From Planctomycetaceae bacterium (GTDB lineage Bacteria; Planctomycetota; Planctomycetia; Pirellulales; Pirellulaceae): a DNA stretch of 47,498 nucleotides. This document shows, one piece after another, positions 25,311-35,341 of this stretch (positions are counted from its first letter, which is position 1; each line of letters begins with the position of its first letter). The notes under the pieces are model-generated. The model was not told the DNA's origin and ran no database searches. It saw only the letters and a list, made by a program, of their open reading frames with translations. The translations under genes were made by a program, and so were the position numbers. The stretch is from assembly GCA_002724245.1 (NCBI GenBank), contig PBOG01000264.1, positions 1-47,498 on the forward strand. Reading direction: 5' to 3'.

Positions 25311-28300
25311 CTAGTGCCCGATACTTCGCTGCCGATGTGGTCCGTCAAGACGTGTTGTGTGCGGACTGGCCGGGCCGCTGCCTGTTTCGAGCATTTCAGG
25401 CGAATCGGATGGCGTTGCTTCAGTTGTCGTGCTCGCCATTGCGGGGCCGTTGGTGTGTTCGCGTGGTGGGTTTCTCTTGCCGGGGGGGCAAAAGAAACGC
25501 CCTAGCGGGCTGGCAAGCAGGCCTGGCAGCATGACCAGGTCACCAAGTAATGCCGCCGACAGGAGTGTCAGCATCAGGGTTCCGAAACGTTGTGTGGGAG
25601 TAAAGGTACTGAAGGAGAGCACCGAAAATCCGAGGCCGCCGATCAATGTGGTCTGTGTCATGGCCGCGCCAACCCGACGGTAGGCCAGGATCACTGCTTC
25701 GTGGCGGGGCAGTCCTGCGGTGACACCGTTACGGAACCAGGTCAGAAAATGGATCGTGTCGTCGACGGCGACGCCCATGGCAACGCCGGCGCACATCATG
25801 GACCCGATATCGACCACGATTCCCAAGTGCCCCATCGCTCCAAATACGAGTACGACAGGGAATACATTGGGAAGCATTGACAAGGCCCCACCACCTAGAT
25901 TGACCGCACGCAGCGGTTTGAACGGGCGTTCCCAGTTGCCCAGTAGAAAGACCATTACCCCGGCGATCATGACGAACGCCCAGAAGATACTGATCACGAG
26001 GCTGTTGAGGAGGGTGTGCTGGGCCTTGTAGACAATGGGGACGACACCGGTGTAAGTCACCCGGATCTTCTCAGTTGCGCCGGTTGTTTCGTGACGCTGT
26101 TTGGCAGTCAGGTGGGTTAGTGGGGATTGGCTGGTTATGTCGAACTGATGGCTGCGCACATCGACGAAATGCTCGCTACGCTCCTGCAACGCAGGCAGGT
26201 CGTACAAGGGGTGATCCGCGGCGAACACCAGGCAATCAAAACGCGCGGCAAACTCAGCCCATTTCTCGGGTGAGTCTTTCATGAGCTGGGCAAATTTGTC
26301 AGTTTGGGGGTCGTGCCAGAAGAGAGTCTGCTTGGCACGCAGGGTTTGGCGGTAGCCGTTGGCATGCAGTAGCCGATTGAGTGTCCTCGCAAAGAGAGCA
26401 CTTTGGCATTCGCCGATACGCCCGGATTTCCAAAGGGCAGCCAGGTCGGCCGGATTCTTGCCGCCGGGGTTTGCCACACCGAGGATTAGTAGTTTGGAGT
26501 TCAGGTATCCCACGGTACCGGGTTCTTCGTCGAGCTTGCGCAGGATTTCTTCTCGGTAACGGCAGGCCAGCAGGATCGGTTCAACGACTTTCTTTAGTTC
26601 GCTGACAAACGCGCCGTAATCGACATCGCTTAATGCAGCAACCCGAATACTGATGCGCCACAACTCGTGGTTATCGACGTCATCAATGGCGAGGTACTCT
26701 TCGGCCAGTAATTCATCCATTGCTTGCTCAATGCGCTGGTCGAAAATGCCGCGCATCCGCTTGCCCGCCCGATTCGGGAACGGTACGTCGGGTACAAAGC
26801 TCGCGACGGACATGCCGTTACCGACAACTTCCTGGCCGCCGTTACCAAATACCTCGCTCACAGCGGCCTGTATGAGTCCCACCACTTCGACGCGTTCGAC
26901 CGTGTTGAGTCGAAAGAAGAAGTCGTGACGCTGTTCGTCTGTCAACGTATCGGCTTCCCGGCGTTGCGTGATTTCTTCGCGCGTCGGTTGGATCAGATCT
27001 GGGCTGAAGTGGACAATCAACTCCATCGGGACCAGTTGACCGATCTGGTCTTCGATCCAGGCGTAGTCCTTGATCACTTTGGCGCTTGGATCGAAGAGTT
27101 TGAGCAATTTAACTGAGGTCTGAACTTTGGTCAGTCCCATCCCGATGGCAACCATCAGAAGAACACATCCCAGCGTTACAGGCCAGTGCCACCGGATGAC
27201 GAATCGTCCTGTCATTTCCCAGAACTGAGCGACCCAGCCTTCAGACTCAGCGGCGTTGGCGTTTGATTGATTACGGAAACGCGGTGGAAAGACCGCCAAT
27301 GCGGAGGGTAGAAACGCAAACAGAAAAGTGAGGCTGGCGAGTACACCGATTGCCGAATAAAGGCCGAAGTTGCTGATCGGCACTACGTTGCTGCTGTGGA
27401 GGGAAACAAGTCCCAGGGCGGTCGTAATCGCTGCCAGCGTGCACGGCCACCAGGCATGCGCCAGGGCGCGTTCCGAGGCACCGGCAACGCCGTGTTCGCG
27501 TACCGCATCCCGGTAGTAATTGACAATGTGGACGGCGCCTGAAATCCCCAGTACGTAGACCAGCGAAGGCATCGACATCAAGATCGCATCGACATTTCCG
27601 TTCGTCCAGCCGACGATTCCCAGGCTGACTACGGCGCTCATCGCACCAACCAGGAAGACTGCGGTTGTTACTTGAAAGCTGCGGAAACAGAGGTAGGACA
27701 GCACGATGCCCAGCCCGATACTGAGACCTACCAGCCGTACCAGCGTGATTTGCCCTTCTTCGTCAATGGCCACGTTGTCGACTAACGGGCCGCCTGCCCG
27801 CAAGACGGAATCTGCCAACGGTGGATCTTTGCCCCAGGGCGTCAGAGGCGGTATCGGTGGTGGCAGAATACCCGACTCGACTGCCAGGTCGACGAGTTTG
27901 CCACGCGGTTTCCCGAGAATACCGCGTCCCAATACGTTGCGGGTATCCTCCAGCCCGGCTTCACTCAGGGTGACCATGATCCCGGTCAATTTACCATTGT
28001 CTGAGTAGAGAATCCCTTTCAGCCGTTCCAGGGCGAGCCGTCGACCTTCGGCAGTCCGCTGCTCGGACTCTTCGCCGACTGGCTGAAGTTGTTCCGTCAG
28101 ACGTTTAAGCACCTCTGGACCGGAATCAATCGATTTCAACACCCGCGCAGTAAGTTTTCGCGGGTCTTCGTAGAACGGGTTACTCTGCGCTTTGGTGGTA
28201 ATGGTCTCTGTGGCAGCGGTTTCTGTCGAAGCACTTTCAGTGGGGTCTGCTTCTGTTGACGTTTGGGTGCCAAAGGTGTCAATGTAGCTGCTATTGACGT

Positions 28301-28949
28301 GTTTTCCACGGAGCAGTCGCTGGATGGAGCGGTTGGCCCAACCGAGAAAATTTTCCCGCCCTTTCCATTGGTGGAGTTCGCCGCTGGGCGTAATGAAGTA
28401 CCACTGGTTGTTGCGCCCTTTCAGCCAGCGTTCCTGTTGTCCACCCCAGTCCTGAAAGTCATCCGGAATGGTATACAGCCCCAGTTGGTCGCCAACGCGC
28501 CGAGCCCGTTCAATTTCCAGCCTCAGGTTCTGATCTGCCGTCAGTTCGTCTTCGTCGGCGGTATTGCTGGCCTCGCCGGGAACGGTGGGCGGTGCCACTT
28601 CCTGTTGCAGCTTCTTGACGAATGTGCGGAAACGTTCATCATCTTCCGAACACCCTTGCCAGGACAGGAGTACAAAGCCCTGATCTGTGACGAAGTAACG
28701 TCCGGCCCAGGCGAGGTCTTTGGTTTCCGTAAACCCGTCCGGCAACCAGTCCTTCATGTCGTTCTTCATTCCCTGCAGTGCCAGCTTGGCACCGTAGGTG
28801 CCGAACGGGTACAGGAAGAAGATCATGCACAGGATCAAGACGGCGCGATTGCCGAAGTAAGGGACGCGGCGTGCCAGAAAAGAAGAGTCCATCAGGGAGA
28901 CTGTGTCCTCTGACAACGGCTGGCTACGAGGCGTCGTACGATCGCGCAC
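25311..28949 (-). CDS. MMPL/RND-family exporter
   Basis: 1,212 residues from GTG 28949. ATG 28892 (MDSSFLARRVPYFGNRAVLI) would shorten it by 19 residues; neither start has a strong Shine-Dalgarno sequence. A first membrane helix (about 35-57) precedes a long non-membrane region (about 58-390). The first sterol-sensing-like helix bundle (about 395-580) includes LGISGAVHIVNYYRDAV. A second large extracytoplasmic domain (about 610-1000) and a second bundle (about 1010-1170) follow, with the classical GVAMGVAVDDTIHFLTWF motif carrying the DD pair associated with proton translocation in RND/MMPL proteins. It probably uses the proton-motive force to move lipids or hydrophobic compounds (family inference). 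It is larger than many MMPL proteins because of the N-terminal insert, which has no recognisable fold to me. Confidence 0.85.
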   Translation of the reverse strand: MRDRTTPRSQPLSEDTVSLMDSSFLARRVPYFGNRAVLILCMIFFLYPFGTYGAKLALQGMKNDMKDWLPDGFTETKDLAWAGRYFVTDQGFVLLSWQGCSEDDERFRTFVKKLQQEVAPPTVPGEASNTADEDELTADQNLRLEIERARRVGDQLGLYTIPDDFQDWGGQQERWLKGRNNQWYFITPSGELHQWKGRENFLGWANRSIQRLLRGKHVNSSYIDTFGTQTSTEADPTESASTETAATETITTKAQSNPFYEDPRKLTARVLKSIDSGPEVLKRLTEQLQPVGEESEQRTAEGRRLALERLKGILYSDNGKLTGIMVTLSEAGLEDTRNVLGRGILGKPRGKLVDLAVESGILPPPIPPLTPWGKDPPLADSVLRAGGPLVDNVAIDEEGQITLVRLVGLSIGLGIVLSYLCFRSFQVTTAVFLVGAMSAVVSLGIVGWTNGNVDAILMSMPSLVYVLGISGAVHIVNYYRDAVREHGVAGASERALAHAWWPCTLAAITTALGLVSLHSSNVVPISNFGLYSAIGVLASLTFLFAFLPSALAVFPPRFRNQSNANAAESEGWVAQFWEMTGRFVIRWHWPVTLGCVLLMVAIGMGLTKVQTSVKLLKLFDPSAKVIKDYAWIEDQIGQLVPMELIVHFSPDLIQPTREEITQRREADTLTDEQRHDFFFRLNTVERVEVVGLIQAAVSEVFGNGGQEVVGNGMSVASFVPDVPFPNRAGKRMRGIFDQRIEQAMDELLAEEYLAIDDVDNHELWRISIRVAALSDVDYGAFVSELKKVVEPILLACRYREEILRKLDEEPGTVGYLNSKLLILGVANPGGKNPADLAALWKSGRIGECQSALFARTLNRLLHANGYRQTLRAKQTLFWHDPQTDKFAQLMKDSPEKWAEFAARFDCLVFAADHPLYDLPALQERSEHFVDVRSHQFDITSQSPLTHLTAKQRHETTGATEKIRVTYTGVVPIVYKAQHTLLNSLVISIFWAFVMIAGVMVFLLGNWERPFKPLRAVNLGGGALSMLPNVFPVVLVFGAMGHLGIVVDIGSMMCAGVAMGVAVDDTIHFLTWFRNGVTAGLPRHEAVILAYRRVGAAMTQTTLIGGLGFSVLSFSTFTPTQRFGTLMLTLLSAALLGDLVMLPGLLASPLGRFFCPPGKRNPPREHTNGPAMASTTTEATPSDSPEMLETGSGPASPHTTRLDGPHRQRSIGH

Positions 28950-29257
28950 TCTCGGGAGGGTTCAGCTGGTGTCCCAGCATCACTGTTAAGTTAACCAGAC
29001 TAGGGACTTGCGTCCACGCCAAAACACTGGAAGTTCGGTCAACAAGACGCCATCGGGTGCCCTATTTTCGTTGTATTTGCTAACCATTCACCAGATCGGC
29101 ATGCTAGCACGCGGGCGGAGTGGGAAGGCTTGACGTTGGCACCGGTTCGGAGGCCAGCTTGAGTGTCCCACGCACGGGCTTTAGGCTGCATGCCCAAGCA
29201 GGCTGCCGACAAGTTTCCAGGGCCGGATTTCGTCCGAATCTAGGAAGGAAAAACAGT
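28950..29257. other. Divergent intergenic region, no gene seen
   Basis: 308 bp between the exporter (minus) and the alpha/beta hydrolase gene (plus). I see no supported gene. An 11-bp palindrome GTTAAGTTAAC at 28985-28995 could be an operator. The open frame running through 29120-29257 in line with the hydrolase is composed of basic, low-quality residues and is better explained as leader. Confidence 0.5.
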
Positions 29258-31543
29258 ATGTGTCGCCGTTTTGATTGGATTTTGATCACGATCTTTGCCT
29301 GGTGCTGGTTCCCCGGGTTGCTTCCACTGCATCTGTGCAGCTGGTTACCAGTGGCGTCCGCGGTGGTCTCCCGTATTGAAATCATCGAACGCAAGCCTTT
29401 TGCCGGAGGCCAGGAATTCGGATCGGTTGGTGCTTACGAGTACATTCGCGGCCGGTTGCATTACGCGATCGCCCCCCAGCATCCGCGCAATCAACCGGTG
29501 GTCGATTTGCACCTGGCAACCCAGGGCCGTTTGAGAGCGGACCTCTCCAGGATTGAGTCTGGTCGGATGATGACTGTGCTTGGTGGCGATCCACGCGACG
29601 CGCGTGGCCGTGTCCAATTTTCCGGAGATTTCATTCTGCTTAAACCGGCCGATTTGTCACGCGGCAACCATCGTTTGTTGTACGACGTGAACAATCGCGG
29701 AAACCTGTTGATGCTTTCGTACTACAACGATGCTCCGCACTCGAACCGTCCCACGGGCGTCGCAACAGCGGGTAATGGCTGGTTGATGCGACAAGGGTAT
29801 ACGCTGCTGTGGAGTGCCTGGAATTGGGATGTCGAAAAAGTCGGTCAACAACCACTACGTATCTTTTTGCCGGTGGTGATGGGCGAGCAAGGCAAGGTGT
29901 TGACTGGATTGGTCAATGCGGAACTTAGCGTGGTCGCGCGGAACGGGCAGACCGTGCAGCGATTAGCCTGGGGTGGAAGTCGTTGTTACCCAGTTGATGC
30001 GACAGGTGTGGGGCAGGCCACCTTGTCGGTGCGGAATGGCCCGGATACTCCGCGTCAGGTGTTGCCCCGCCAGGACTGGAAATTTGCATCGCTGGATAGC
30101 CAGCGGCAACCTCGGTTCGATCCACGGCATGTCTACCTCCCCTCCGGATTCAAACGCGGCAAGTTGTACGAACTCATTTACCGAGCCAGTGAACCGCGTG
30201 TGGTGGGACTGGGTTTGACGGCGGTACGGGATGCGATTTCCTTTTTCCGGTTTGAAACTCACGATGCGGAAGGTCACCCTAATCCACTCGCGGTCGCCGG
30301 TTCGCTCGACTCGCAATTTGCATACATTTTCGGAATCTCGCAATCCGGTCGGTTTATCACCCACATGATTTATCAGGGGTTTCACGTCGATGAGCAGGGA
30401 CGCCTTGTTTTTGACGGGGCGCGGCCGCACGTGGCAGGTGGCGGCAAAGGGGGCTTTAACTATCGCTTTGCGCAGACCACGCACCATGCCAAACACTTGC
30501 AAGGCAACTATTTTCCTGCAGACCACTTTCCCTTTCACTACACTCCCAACGGTAAACAGCAAGTCGATTTCGCGGGGCAGCCTGGGCGGCAGCAGGGAGA
30601 CCTGTTTGCGGTTGGCAAGCAGCTTGGCCAACTTCCCCGGATCATGATTTCGAATCACGAGGGCGAGTACTGGACGCGTTCGGCGTCTTTGGTCCACACC
30701 GATGTGACCGGCCGACGTGATGCGCAGTTGCACCCATTGGTTCGGGTTTACATGGTGAACGGTTGCCGGCACGGTGCCCCGGGGCGTGGTAGCCGACGCT
30801 CGGCAGCGGGATCGCAGCATGCGTTCAACCAGCTGGACCCGCGCCCGGTGGGACGCGCGCTGCTCGTGGCACTCGATGACTGGGTAAGTCGCCAGATACT
30901 GCCACCCGCCAGTCGTGTTCCCCGTATCGATCAGGGAGAATTGCTCACGGCAGCACAGCATCGTGAGATGTTTCCGGCAATTCCTGCTCGTCAGGTTGGC
31001 GACGTCGACTATCCCGCGCCACGGCATCCCGGCGTGAACCTGAGGCCTCCCAGAATCGACTATGGGCCGCGTTTCTGGTCGGCTGGGATCCAGGATTTTG
31101 TGCCGCCTCGCCAGTTCGGCCCGCCGATGAACACACTCGTTCCGGCGATCGATCGCGACGGTAATCCACGGGGCGGAATTCAATTGCCCCAGCTGGCGGT
31201 CCCGCTGGGTACCTGTCAGGGTTTCAATCCTCGGCATCCCCGGATCGGAGGCGAGGGCTACCTGAAAGCATTCGAGTCTTCGTTCTGGCCTTTTGCGATT
31301 TCGAAAACCGATCGGCTAAAGTACCACGACCCGCGGGAGTCAATTGAAGAACGCTATGCCAGTCATGGCGATTATGTGAAGCAGATTGGTCACGCCGCAG
31401 CTGACCTCGTGAGTGCGCGCTTGTTACTTGCCGAAGATCAGACACGGATCGTCGACTTTGCGCGTCGTCTTCACTGGCCACCGGTACCGACCGATGGTTG
31501 GCCATTCTGGAAGATGGCATCGGGCTCTTCCGATCGACGCTGA
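29258..31543 (+). CDS. Exported alpha/beta hydrolase (Abhydrolase_10 type)
   Basis: 761 residues from ATG 29258, which has GGAAGGAA at 29243-29250. The N-terminus (MCRRFDWILITIFAWCWFPG...) is a signal or anchor segment. The body matches the alpha/beta-hydrolase domain family PF20091: VSRIEIIERKPFAGGQEFGS, GAYEYIRGRLHYAI, LLYDVNNRGN, GYTLLWSAWNWDV, and a nucleophile region FGISQSGRFITHM (358-370) with serines S361 and S363. The C-terminal part contains GTCQGFNPRHP and ends near residue 761. The reaction is unknown; the family name implies ester or amide hydrolysis. It ends only 6 bp from the stop of the convergent DUF1501 gene. Confidence 0.85.
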   Translation: MCRRFDWILITIFAWCWFPGLLPLHLCSWLPVASAVVSRIEIIERKPFAGGQEFGSVGAYEYIRGRLHYAIAPQHPRNQPVVDLHLATQGRLRADLSRIESGRMMTVLGGDPRDARGRVQFSGDFILLKPADLSRGNHRLLYDVNNRGNLLMLSYYNDAPHSNRPTGVATAGNGWLMRQGYTLLWSAWNWDVEKVGQQPLRIFLPVVMGEQGKVLTGLVNAELSVVARNGQTVQRLAWGGSRCYPVDATGVGQATLSVRNGPDTPRQVLPRQDWKFASLDSQRQPRFDPRHVYLPSGFKRGKLYELIYRASEPRVVGLGLTAVRDAISFFRFETHDAEGHPNPLAVAGSLDSQFAYIFGISQSGRFITHMIYQGFHVDEQGRLVFDGARPHVAGGGKGGFNYRFAQTTHHAKHLQGNYFPADHFPFHYTPNGKQQVDFAGQPGRQQGDLFAVGKQLGQLPRIMISNHEGEYWTRSASLVHTDVTGRRDAQLHPLVRVYMVNGCRHGAPGRGSRRSAAGSQHAFNQLDPRPVGRALLVALDDWVSRQILPPASRVPRIDQGELLTAAQHREMFPAIPARQVGDVDYPAPRHPGVNLRPPRIDYGPRFWSAGIQDFVPPRQFGPPMNTLVPAIDRDGNPRGGIQLPQLAVPLGTCQGFNPRHPRIGGEGYLKAFESSFWPFAISKTDRLKYHDPRESIEERYASHGDYVKQIGHAAADLVSARLLLAEDQTRIVDFARRLHWPPVPTDGWPFWKMASGSSDRR

Positions 31544-31549
31544 ATGCGT

Positions 31550-33013
31550 TTATCCAGACCCCTGGAGAGCATCGTGGATGACTTCTCCAGCGACGTCGGT
31601 CAAGCGGAAGTCGCGGCCCTGGTGGCGATAAGTGAGTTGCTCGTGATTCAGCCCCAAACAATGGAGAATCGTGGCCTGCAGGTCGTGGATATGAACGGGG
31701 CGTTCAATTGCGTGGTAACCGAAATCGTCGGTGTCTCCGAGTACAAAGCCAGGTTTGATACCGCCGCCCGCCAGCAGCATGGTGAAACCGAACGGATGGT
31801 GGTCTCGCCCCTCTTGTCCCGGAGTGTTGCCGCGGCGGACTTCATTCATTGGGGTGCGGCCAAACTCACCACCCCAAATGACCAGGGTGTCTTCCAGCAG
31901 GCCTCGCTGCTTGAGGTCCTGAATGAGTGCGGCAGCAGGCTGGTCGGTCATCTTGCAGTTGGTCTGCAGCCGTTTGTTGAGTTGCGAGTGGTCATCCCAG
32001 GTGTAATGGTACAGTTGGATGAACCGGACGCCGCGTTCGACCATGCGGCGCGCCAGCAAACAGTTGCTGCCGAACCAGTTAGTTGATTTATCCGCGATGC
32101 CATAGTGATCGAGTGTGCGCGCCGATTCATTCGAGAAATCGATCATCTCGGGTGCCGCAATCTGCATACGAAAAGCAAGTTCGTAGGCGGCGGTTCGAGA
32201 GGCGATCGTTTCACTGGGGCGGTCTTGCAAGTGCAGGCTGTTGAGGTCAGCAACGGCTGAGATGCGGGCACGTTGGCCTGCCCGCGAAATTCCCTGCGGT
32301 GGTGTCAGGTGCAGGATGGGTTCACCGCGACTGCGAAACGTGACCCCGCGGTAGGATGCGGGCAGAAAGGCGTTTCCCCAGAGGGCTGTGCCACCGAGAT
32401 CACCGGGACCGTTGTTCGACAGCAGGACCGCGTAGGCAGGCAGGTTGCGTGATTCGCTGCCGAGTCCATAGGTAATCCAGGATCCCATGCTGGGTAGACC
32501 AAATCGGGGTACGCCGCAGTTCAACACCAGTTGCGCGGGGTGATGATTGGAGACGTCCGTAGTCATGGAGCGGATCATGCACAGGTCGTCGGCGCAGCCC
32601 GCCAGGTGGGGCAGGTAGTCGGAGAACTCCATGCCGCATTTGCCATGACGCTGAAAACGTCGTGGCGAGGCGAATACGCGGGCACTGCCTTTGATTAAAG
32701 CATCGTCCAGGTTGCCCAGGATCGATGCCGGCAGCGGCTCGCCGTGATGCTTGCGCATGACTGGTTTGGGTGTAAACAAATCAAGCTGACTGGGGGCACC
32801 GGCCATCGTCAGGAAGATCACCCGTTTGGCGAGTGGCCGAAAGTGGGGGGGGCGAGGCTGGAGGGGGTCGGAAGGCTGTACCGTTCCGCGTTTGCCATTT
32901 CCTCTGGTGTCGTTGCCAAGCAGGTCGGCCAGCGCGATCGATCCGATTCCTCCCGCACTCTTCTGCAGGAAATGGCGCCGCGAGACGTGGTCATATGGCT
33001 GCTGCTGGGACAT
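31550..33013 (-). CDS. DUF1501 protein with Tat signal (pair A)
   Basis: 487 residues. A twin-arginine-type signal, VSRRHFLQKSAGGIGSIALADLL, lies at 10-32. The DUF1501 body has RVIFLTMAGAPSQLDLFTPK, CMIRSMTTDVSNHHPAQL, LVIWGGEFGRTPMNE, GRDHHPFGFTMLLAGGGIKPG and RPVHIHDLQATILHCLGL, ending in GRDFRLTDVAGEVIHD. The family belongs to the alkaline phosphatase/sulfatase-like fold by general annotation, but its activity is not established. Tat export implies folding, perhaps with cofactor, in the cytoplasm. It starts 9 bp after the end of the DUF1549/DUF1553 gene, so the two form an operon. It is paralogous to the gene at 40290. Confidence 0.92.
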   Translation of the reverse strand: MSQQQPYDHVSRRHFLQKSAGGIGSIALADLLGNDTRGNGKRGTVQPSDPLQPRPPHFRPLAKRVIFLTMAGAPSQLDLFTPKPVMRKHHGEPLPASILGNLDDALIKGSARVFASPRRFQRHGKCGMEFSDYLPHLAGCADDLCMIRSMTTDVSNHHPAQLVLNCGVPRFGLPSMGSWITYGLGSESRNLPAYAVLLSNNGPGDLGGTALWGNAFLPASYRGVTFRSRGEPILHLTPPQGISRAGQRARISAVADLNSLHLQDRPSETIASRTAAYELAFRMQIAAPEMIDFSNESARTLDHYGIADKSTNWFGSNCLLARRMVERGVRFIQLYHYTWDDHSQLNKRLQTNCKMTDQPAAALIQDLKQRGLLEDTLVIWGGEFGRTPMNEVRRGNTPGQEGRDHHPFGFTMLLAGGGIKPGFVLGDTDDFGYHAIERPVHIHDLQATILHCLGLNHEQLTYRHQGRDFRLTDVAGEVIHDALQGSG

Positions 33014-33022
33014 GTGGGTGGG

Positions 33023-35341
33023 TCACTCTCGTGTAATAAATTCGTGTAGATTTAACAGCACGCTTGCCAGCCCGACCCACGCAGCGGCGTCTAGAGACGC
33101 GGTTTCTTTCAGAACCATCGTGTCGGTGAGCTGATTGACGGCCTGGGGATCGGTTTGCAGCTGGCTGCGAAATTCCTTCAGGTAGATCGTGAGTCGCTCC
33201 TGTTCCCGGAAGGTTGGACGACGAGCCAGGCAGATCGAGTAAGCGAAACGAAGTCGTTCCGGGAACCCCTTGGTTTTGCCTGTGAGAATGCGTTGTGCAA
33301 GGGCTTTGGCAGCATCCAGGAAGGTTGCGTCATTCAGTAACACAAGGGCTTGTAGTGGTGTGTTAGAGCGTTCTCGGCGCGTGCACGTTTCATTTGGATT
33401 GGGGGCATCAAAGATCGTCGCCTGGGCGAAGGGGGCGGTGCGTTGCACAAACGTGTAGAGACTGCGTCGGTGACGATTGGCACCTGCGCTGACTTGCCAT
33501 GGATGGTTTCCGAAAGCTTCCTTGATGACGCGTTCGGGTTGTGGTGGAAAGACACTGGGGCCTCCCACAGCAAGCGTGAGCTGACCGCTTGCCGTAAGGG
33601 TGATATCGCGCACCGTCTCGGCGGGCACGCGCAACGCGTTTTGTCGCGCCAGCCACCGATTGTCCGGGTCTCTGGTTTCGAGTTCAGGTCGTGGATGGGA
33701 CGATCTCTGGTAGGCATCGGAACTGACAATCTGACGGTGTAACTGCTTGAAACTCCACTCGCGATGCATGAATTCCCCTGCCAGCCAGTCCAGAAGGGCC
33801 GGGTGTGAGGGGCGTTCGCCCTGGACGCCAAAGTCCTCGGTAGTGAGTACCAGCCCATTACCAAACAGCTGTTGCCATGCGCGATTGACCGTGACCCGTG
33901 CTGGCAGCGGATTTTTGTGATCCACTAACCAGTGTGCCAGCTGGAGCCGGTCGTGACGTGGGTCGCCCTTCGATTGTACCGCTGCAAGAGACCCGTTGCC
34001 CACGGTGAGGCACTGCGGTGTGGCGGGAAACACGGTGGGTCCCCGGTCGCGAAAGTCGCCGGCAACGTGGAGGTAGCTGCTGCGTGGAACCTGGGTGGCA
34101 CGCATCGTTGGGGCTCGAGTGGCACGCAGGAATTCCTGCTTCAGTTGAGCGAGGTCTGCGCGCAGGGCATCGAGCTTCAGTTGGGAAGCCGCAGCAGGAT
34201 CAATGCCTCCGGTGTGGTGTAGGAAGTAATCGAGCAAGTCTTGTTGTTGTCGAAATGTACGCTGCGCGGGTTCGAGTTGCGCAATTTGGGTTCCTTCGAG
34301 CTGGCCTTCTCCCAAACCTCCGCCCCAGATAAGTCCGAGCAGTTCCCACTGACGATCCCAGTGGGCATCTTGTCCTGGTTGACGCATGGCTTGTAGCAAC
34401 CGGAGTTCCCATTTGCGCATCAGGCCATACAGGGCGTTTTGCTGTGGTGTAATGCGCGCTTGCCTTTTCTTCGCGTACTCAGGATAGGTGTGCAGGTAGG
34501 CTGTACGTTCATGTGGGAGAGGAGCGTCGATATTGACTTCGTCCGCACCATCGAGGAATGCGTAAAGCTGGTAGAATTCGCGTTGAGTGATCGGGTCGTA
34601 TTTGTGGTCATGGCAGCGGGCACACCCGACGGTCATGCCGAGCCAGATTGTGCCGACCATCTCGGTCCGATCGACAACTTGCAGTACACGGAACTCCTCC
34701 AGGTCAGCACCCCCTTCGCGGTTGCTGAGTGTTTGACGCAGGAACCCGGTAGCTAATTTTTGATCCTGCGTCGCGTCGGGTAGTAAATCGCCTGCTAATT
34801 GGTGAATCGTGAATAGATCAAACGGAAGGTCTTGATTGAGGGCGCGGACGAGCCAGTCGCGGTATCGCCAGGCGACCGGGCGACGCTGGTCTGTCAGGTA
34901 ACCGTCGCTGTCCGCGTAGTGGCACAAGTCGAGCCAGGGGCGCGCCCAACGTTCACCATACGCCGGAGAAGCAAGCAGGCGGTCAACCGCGCGCGATGCC
35001 CTGTCAGGAGTCACGGAAATCGAAAAATGCCGGCTCTCTTGCGGTGTTGGCAGGAGTCCGACAAGATCCAGGTAAAGGCGTTTGATGAGTGTTGGTGCCG
35101 CCGCGGCTGGCGAGGGAGCAACTTGTTCCCGCTGCAGTTTCTCCAGCAGAAATTGATCGATGGGCGAGGAGACGGGAACCGCCAGTTGTGTCCATGCCCG
35201 ATGCGGTTCGCGAATGGGTTGAAAAGACCAGTGTGCTGTGCCCGACGAACGGGCGTCTGCAGCCTGGGCTGAAACGAATGGCGACGCCAGCAGAGTGTAG
35301 GCCAGGGCGATGCACAGCGCGGATTGCGAGGGGATACGCAT
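33023..35341 (-). CDS. DUF1549/DUF1553 protein without N-terminal cytochrome (pair A)
   Basis: 772 residues from ATG 35341, which gives a clean signal peptide (MRIPSQSALCIALAYTLLASPFVSAQA). An in-frame GTG at 35410 would add 23 polar residues in front of it and is less likely. DUF1549 covers about 55-260 (LIKRLYLDLVGLLPTPQES, ASPAYGERWARPWLDLCHYA, DLPFDLFTIHQLAGDLLP) and includes the heme motif C240-A-R-C243-H244 in GCARCHDHKYDP. DUF1553 is C-terminal (about 460-740: VNRAWQQLFGNGLVLTTEDFG, HPALLDWLAGEFMHREWSFK, CTRRERSNTPLQALVLLND). Unlike the paralogue at 37493 it has no PSC1 cytochrome domain; the DUF1549 region starts right after the signal. First gene of a two-gene operon with DUF1501 (9-bp spacing). 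Confidence 0.9.
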   Translation of the reverse strand: MRIPSQSALCIALAYTLLASPFVSAQAADARSSGTAHWSFQPIREPHRAWTQLAVPVSSPIDQFLLEKLQREQVAPSPAAAAPTLIKRLYLDLVGLLPTPQESRHFSISVTPDRASRAVDRLLASPAYGERWARPWLDLCHYADSDGYLTDQRRPVAWRYRDWLVRALNQDLPFDLFTIHQLAGDLLPDATQDQKLATGFLRQTLSNREGGADLEEFRVLQVVDRTEMVGTIWLGMTVGCARCHDHKYDPITQREFYQLYAFLDGADEVNIDAPLPHERTAYLHTYPEYAKKRQARITPQQNALYGLMRKWELRLLQAMRQPGQDAHWDRQWELLGLIWGGGLGEGQLEGTQIAQLEPAQRTFRQQQDLLDYFLHHTGGIDPAAASQLKLDALRADLAQLKQEFLRATRAPTMRATQVPRSSYLHVAGDFRDRGPTVFPATPQCLTVGNGSLAAVQSKGDPRHDRLQLAHWLVDHKNPLPARVTVNRAWQQLFGNGLVLTTEDFGVQGERPSHPALLDWLAGEFMHREWSFKQLHRQIVSSDAYQRSSHPRPELETRDPDNRWLARQNALRVPAETVRDITLTASGQLTLAVGGPSVFPPQPERVIKEAFGNHPWQVSAGANRHRRSLYTFVQRTAPFAQATIFDAPNPNETCTRRERSNTPLQALVLLNDATFLDAAKALAQRILTGKTKGFPERLRFAYSICLARRPTFREQERLTIYLKEFRSQLQTDPQAVNQLTDTMVLKETASLDAAAWVGLASVLLNLHEFITRE

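Noticed and set aside
29963-31237. A 424-codon open frame on the minus strand
   Set aside because: It lies wholly opposite the alpha/beta hydrolase gene, has Arg/His/Thr-rich composition without any domain and is explained by codon bias of the true gene.
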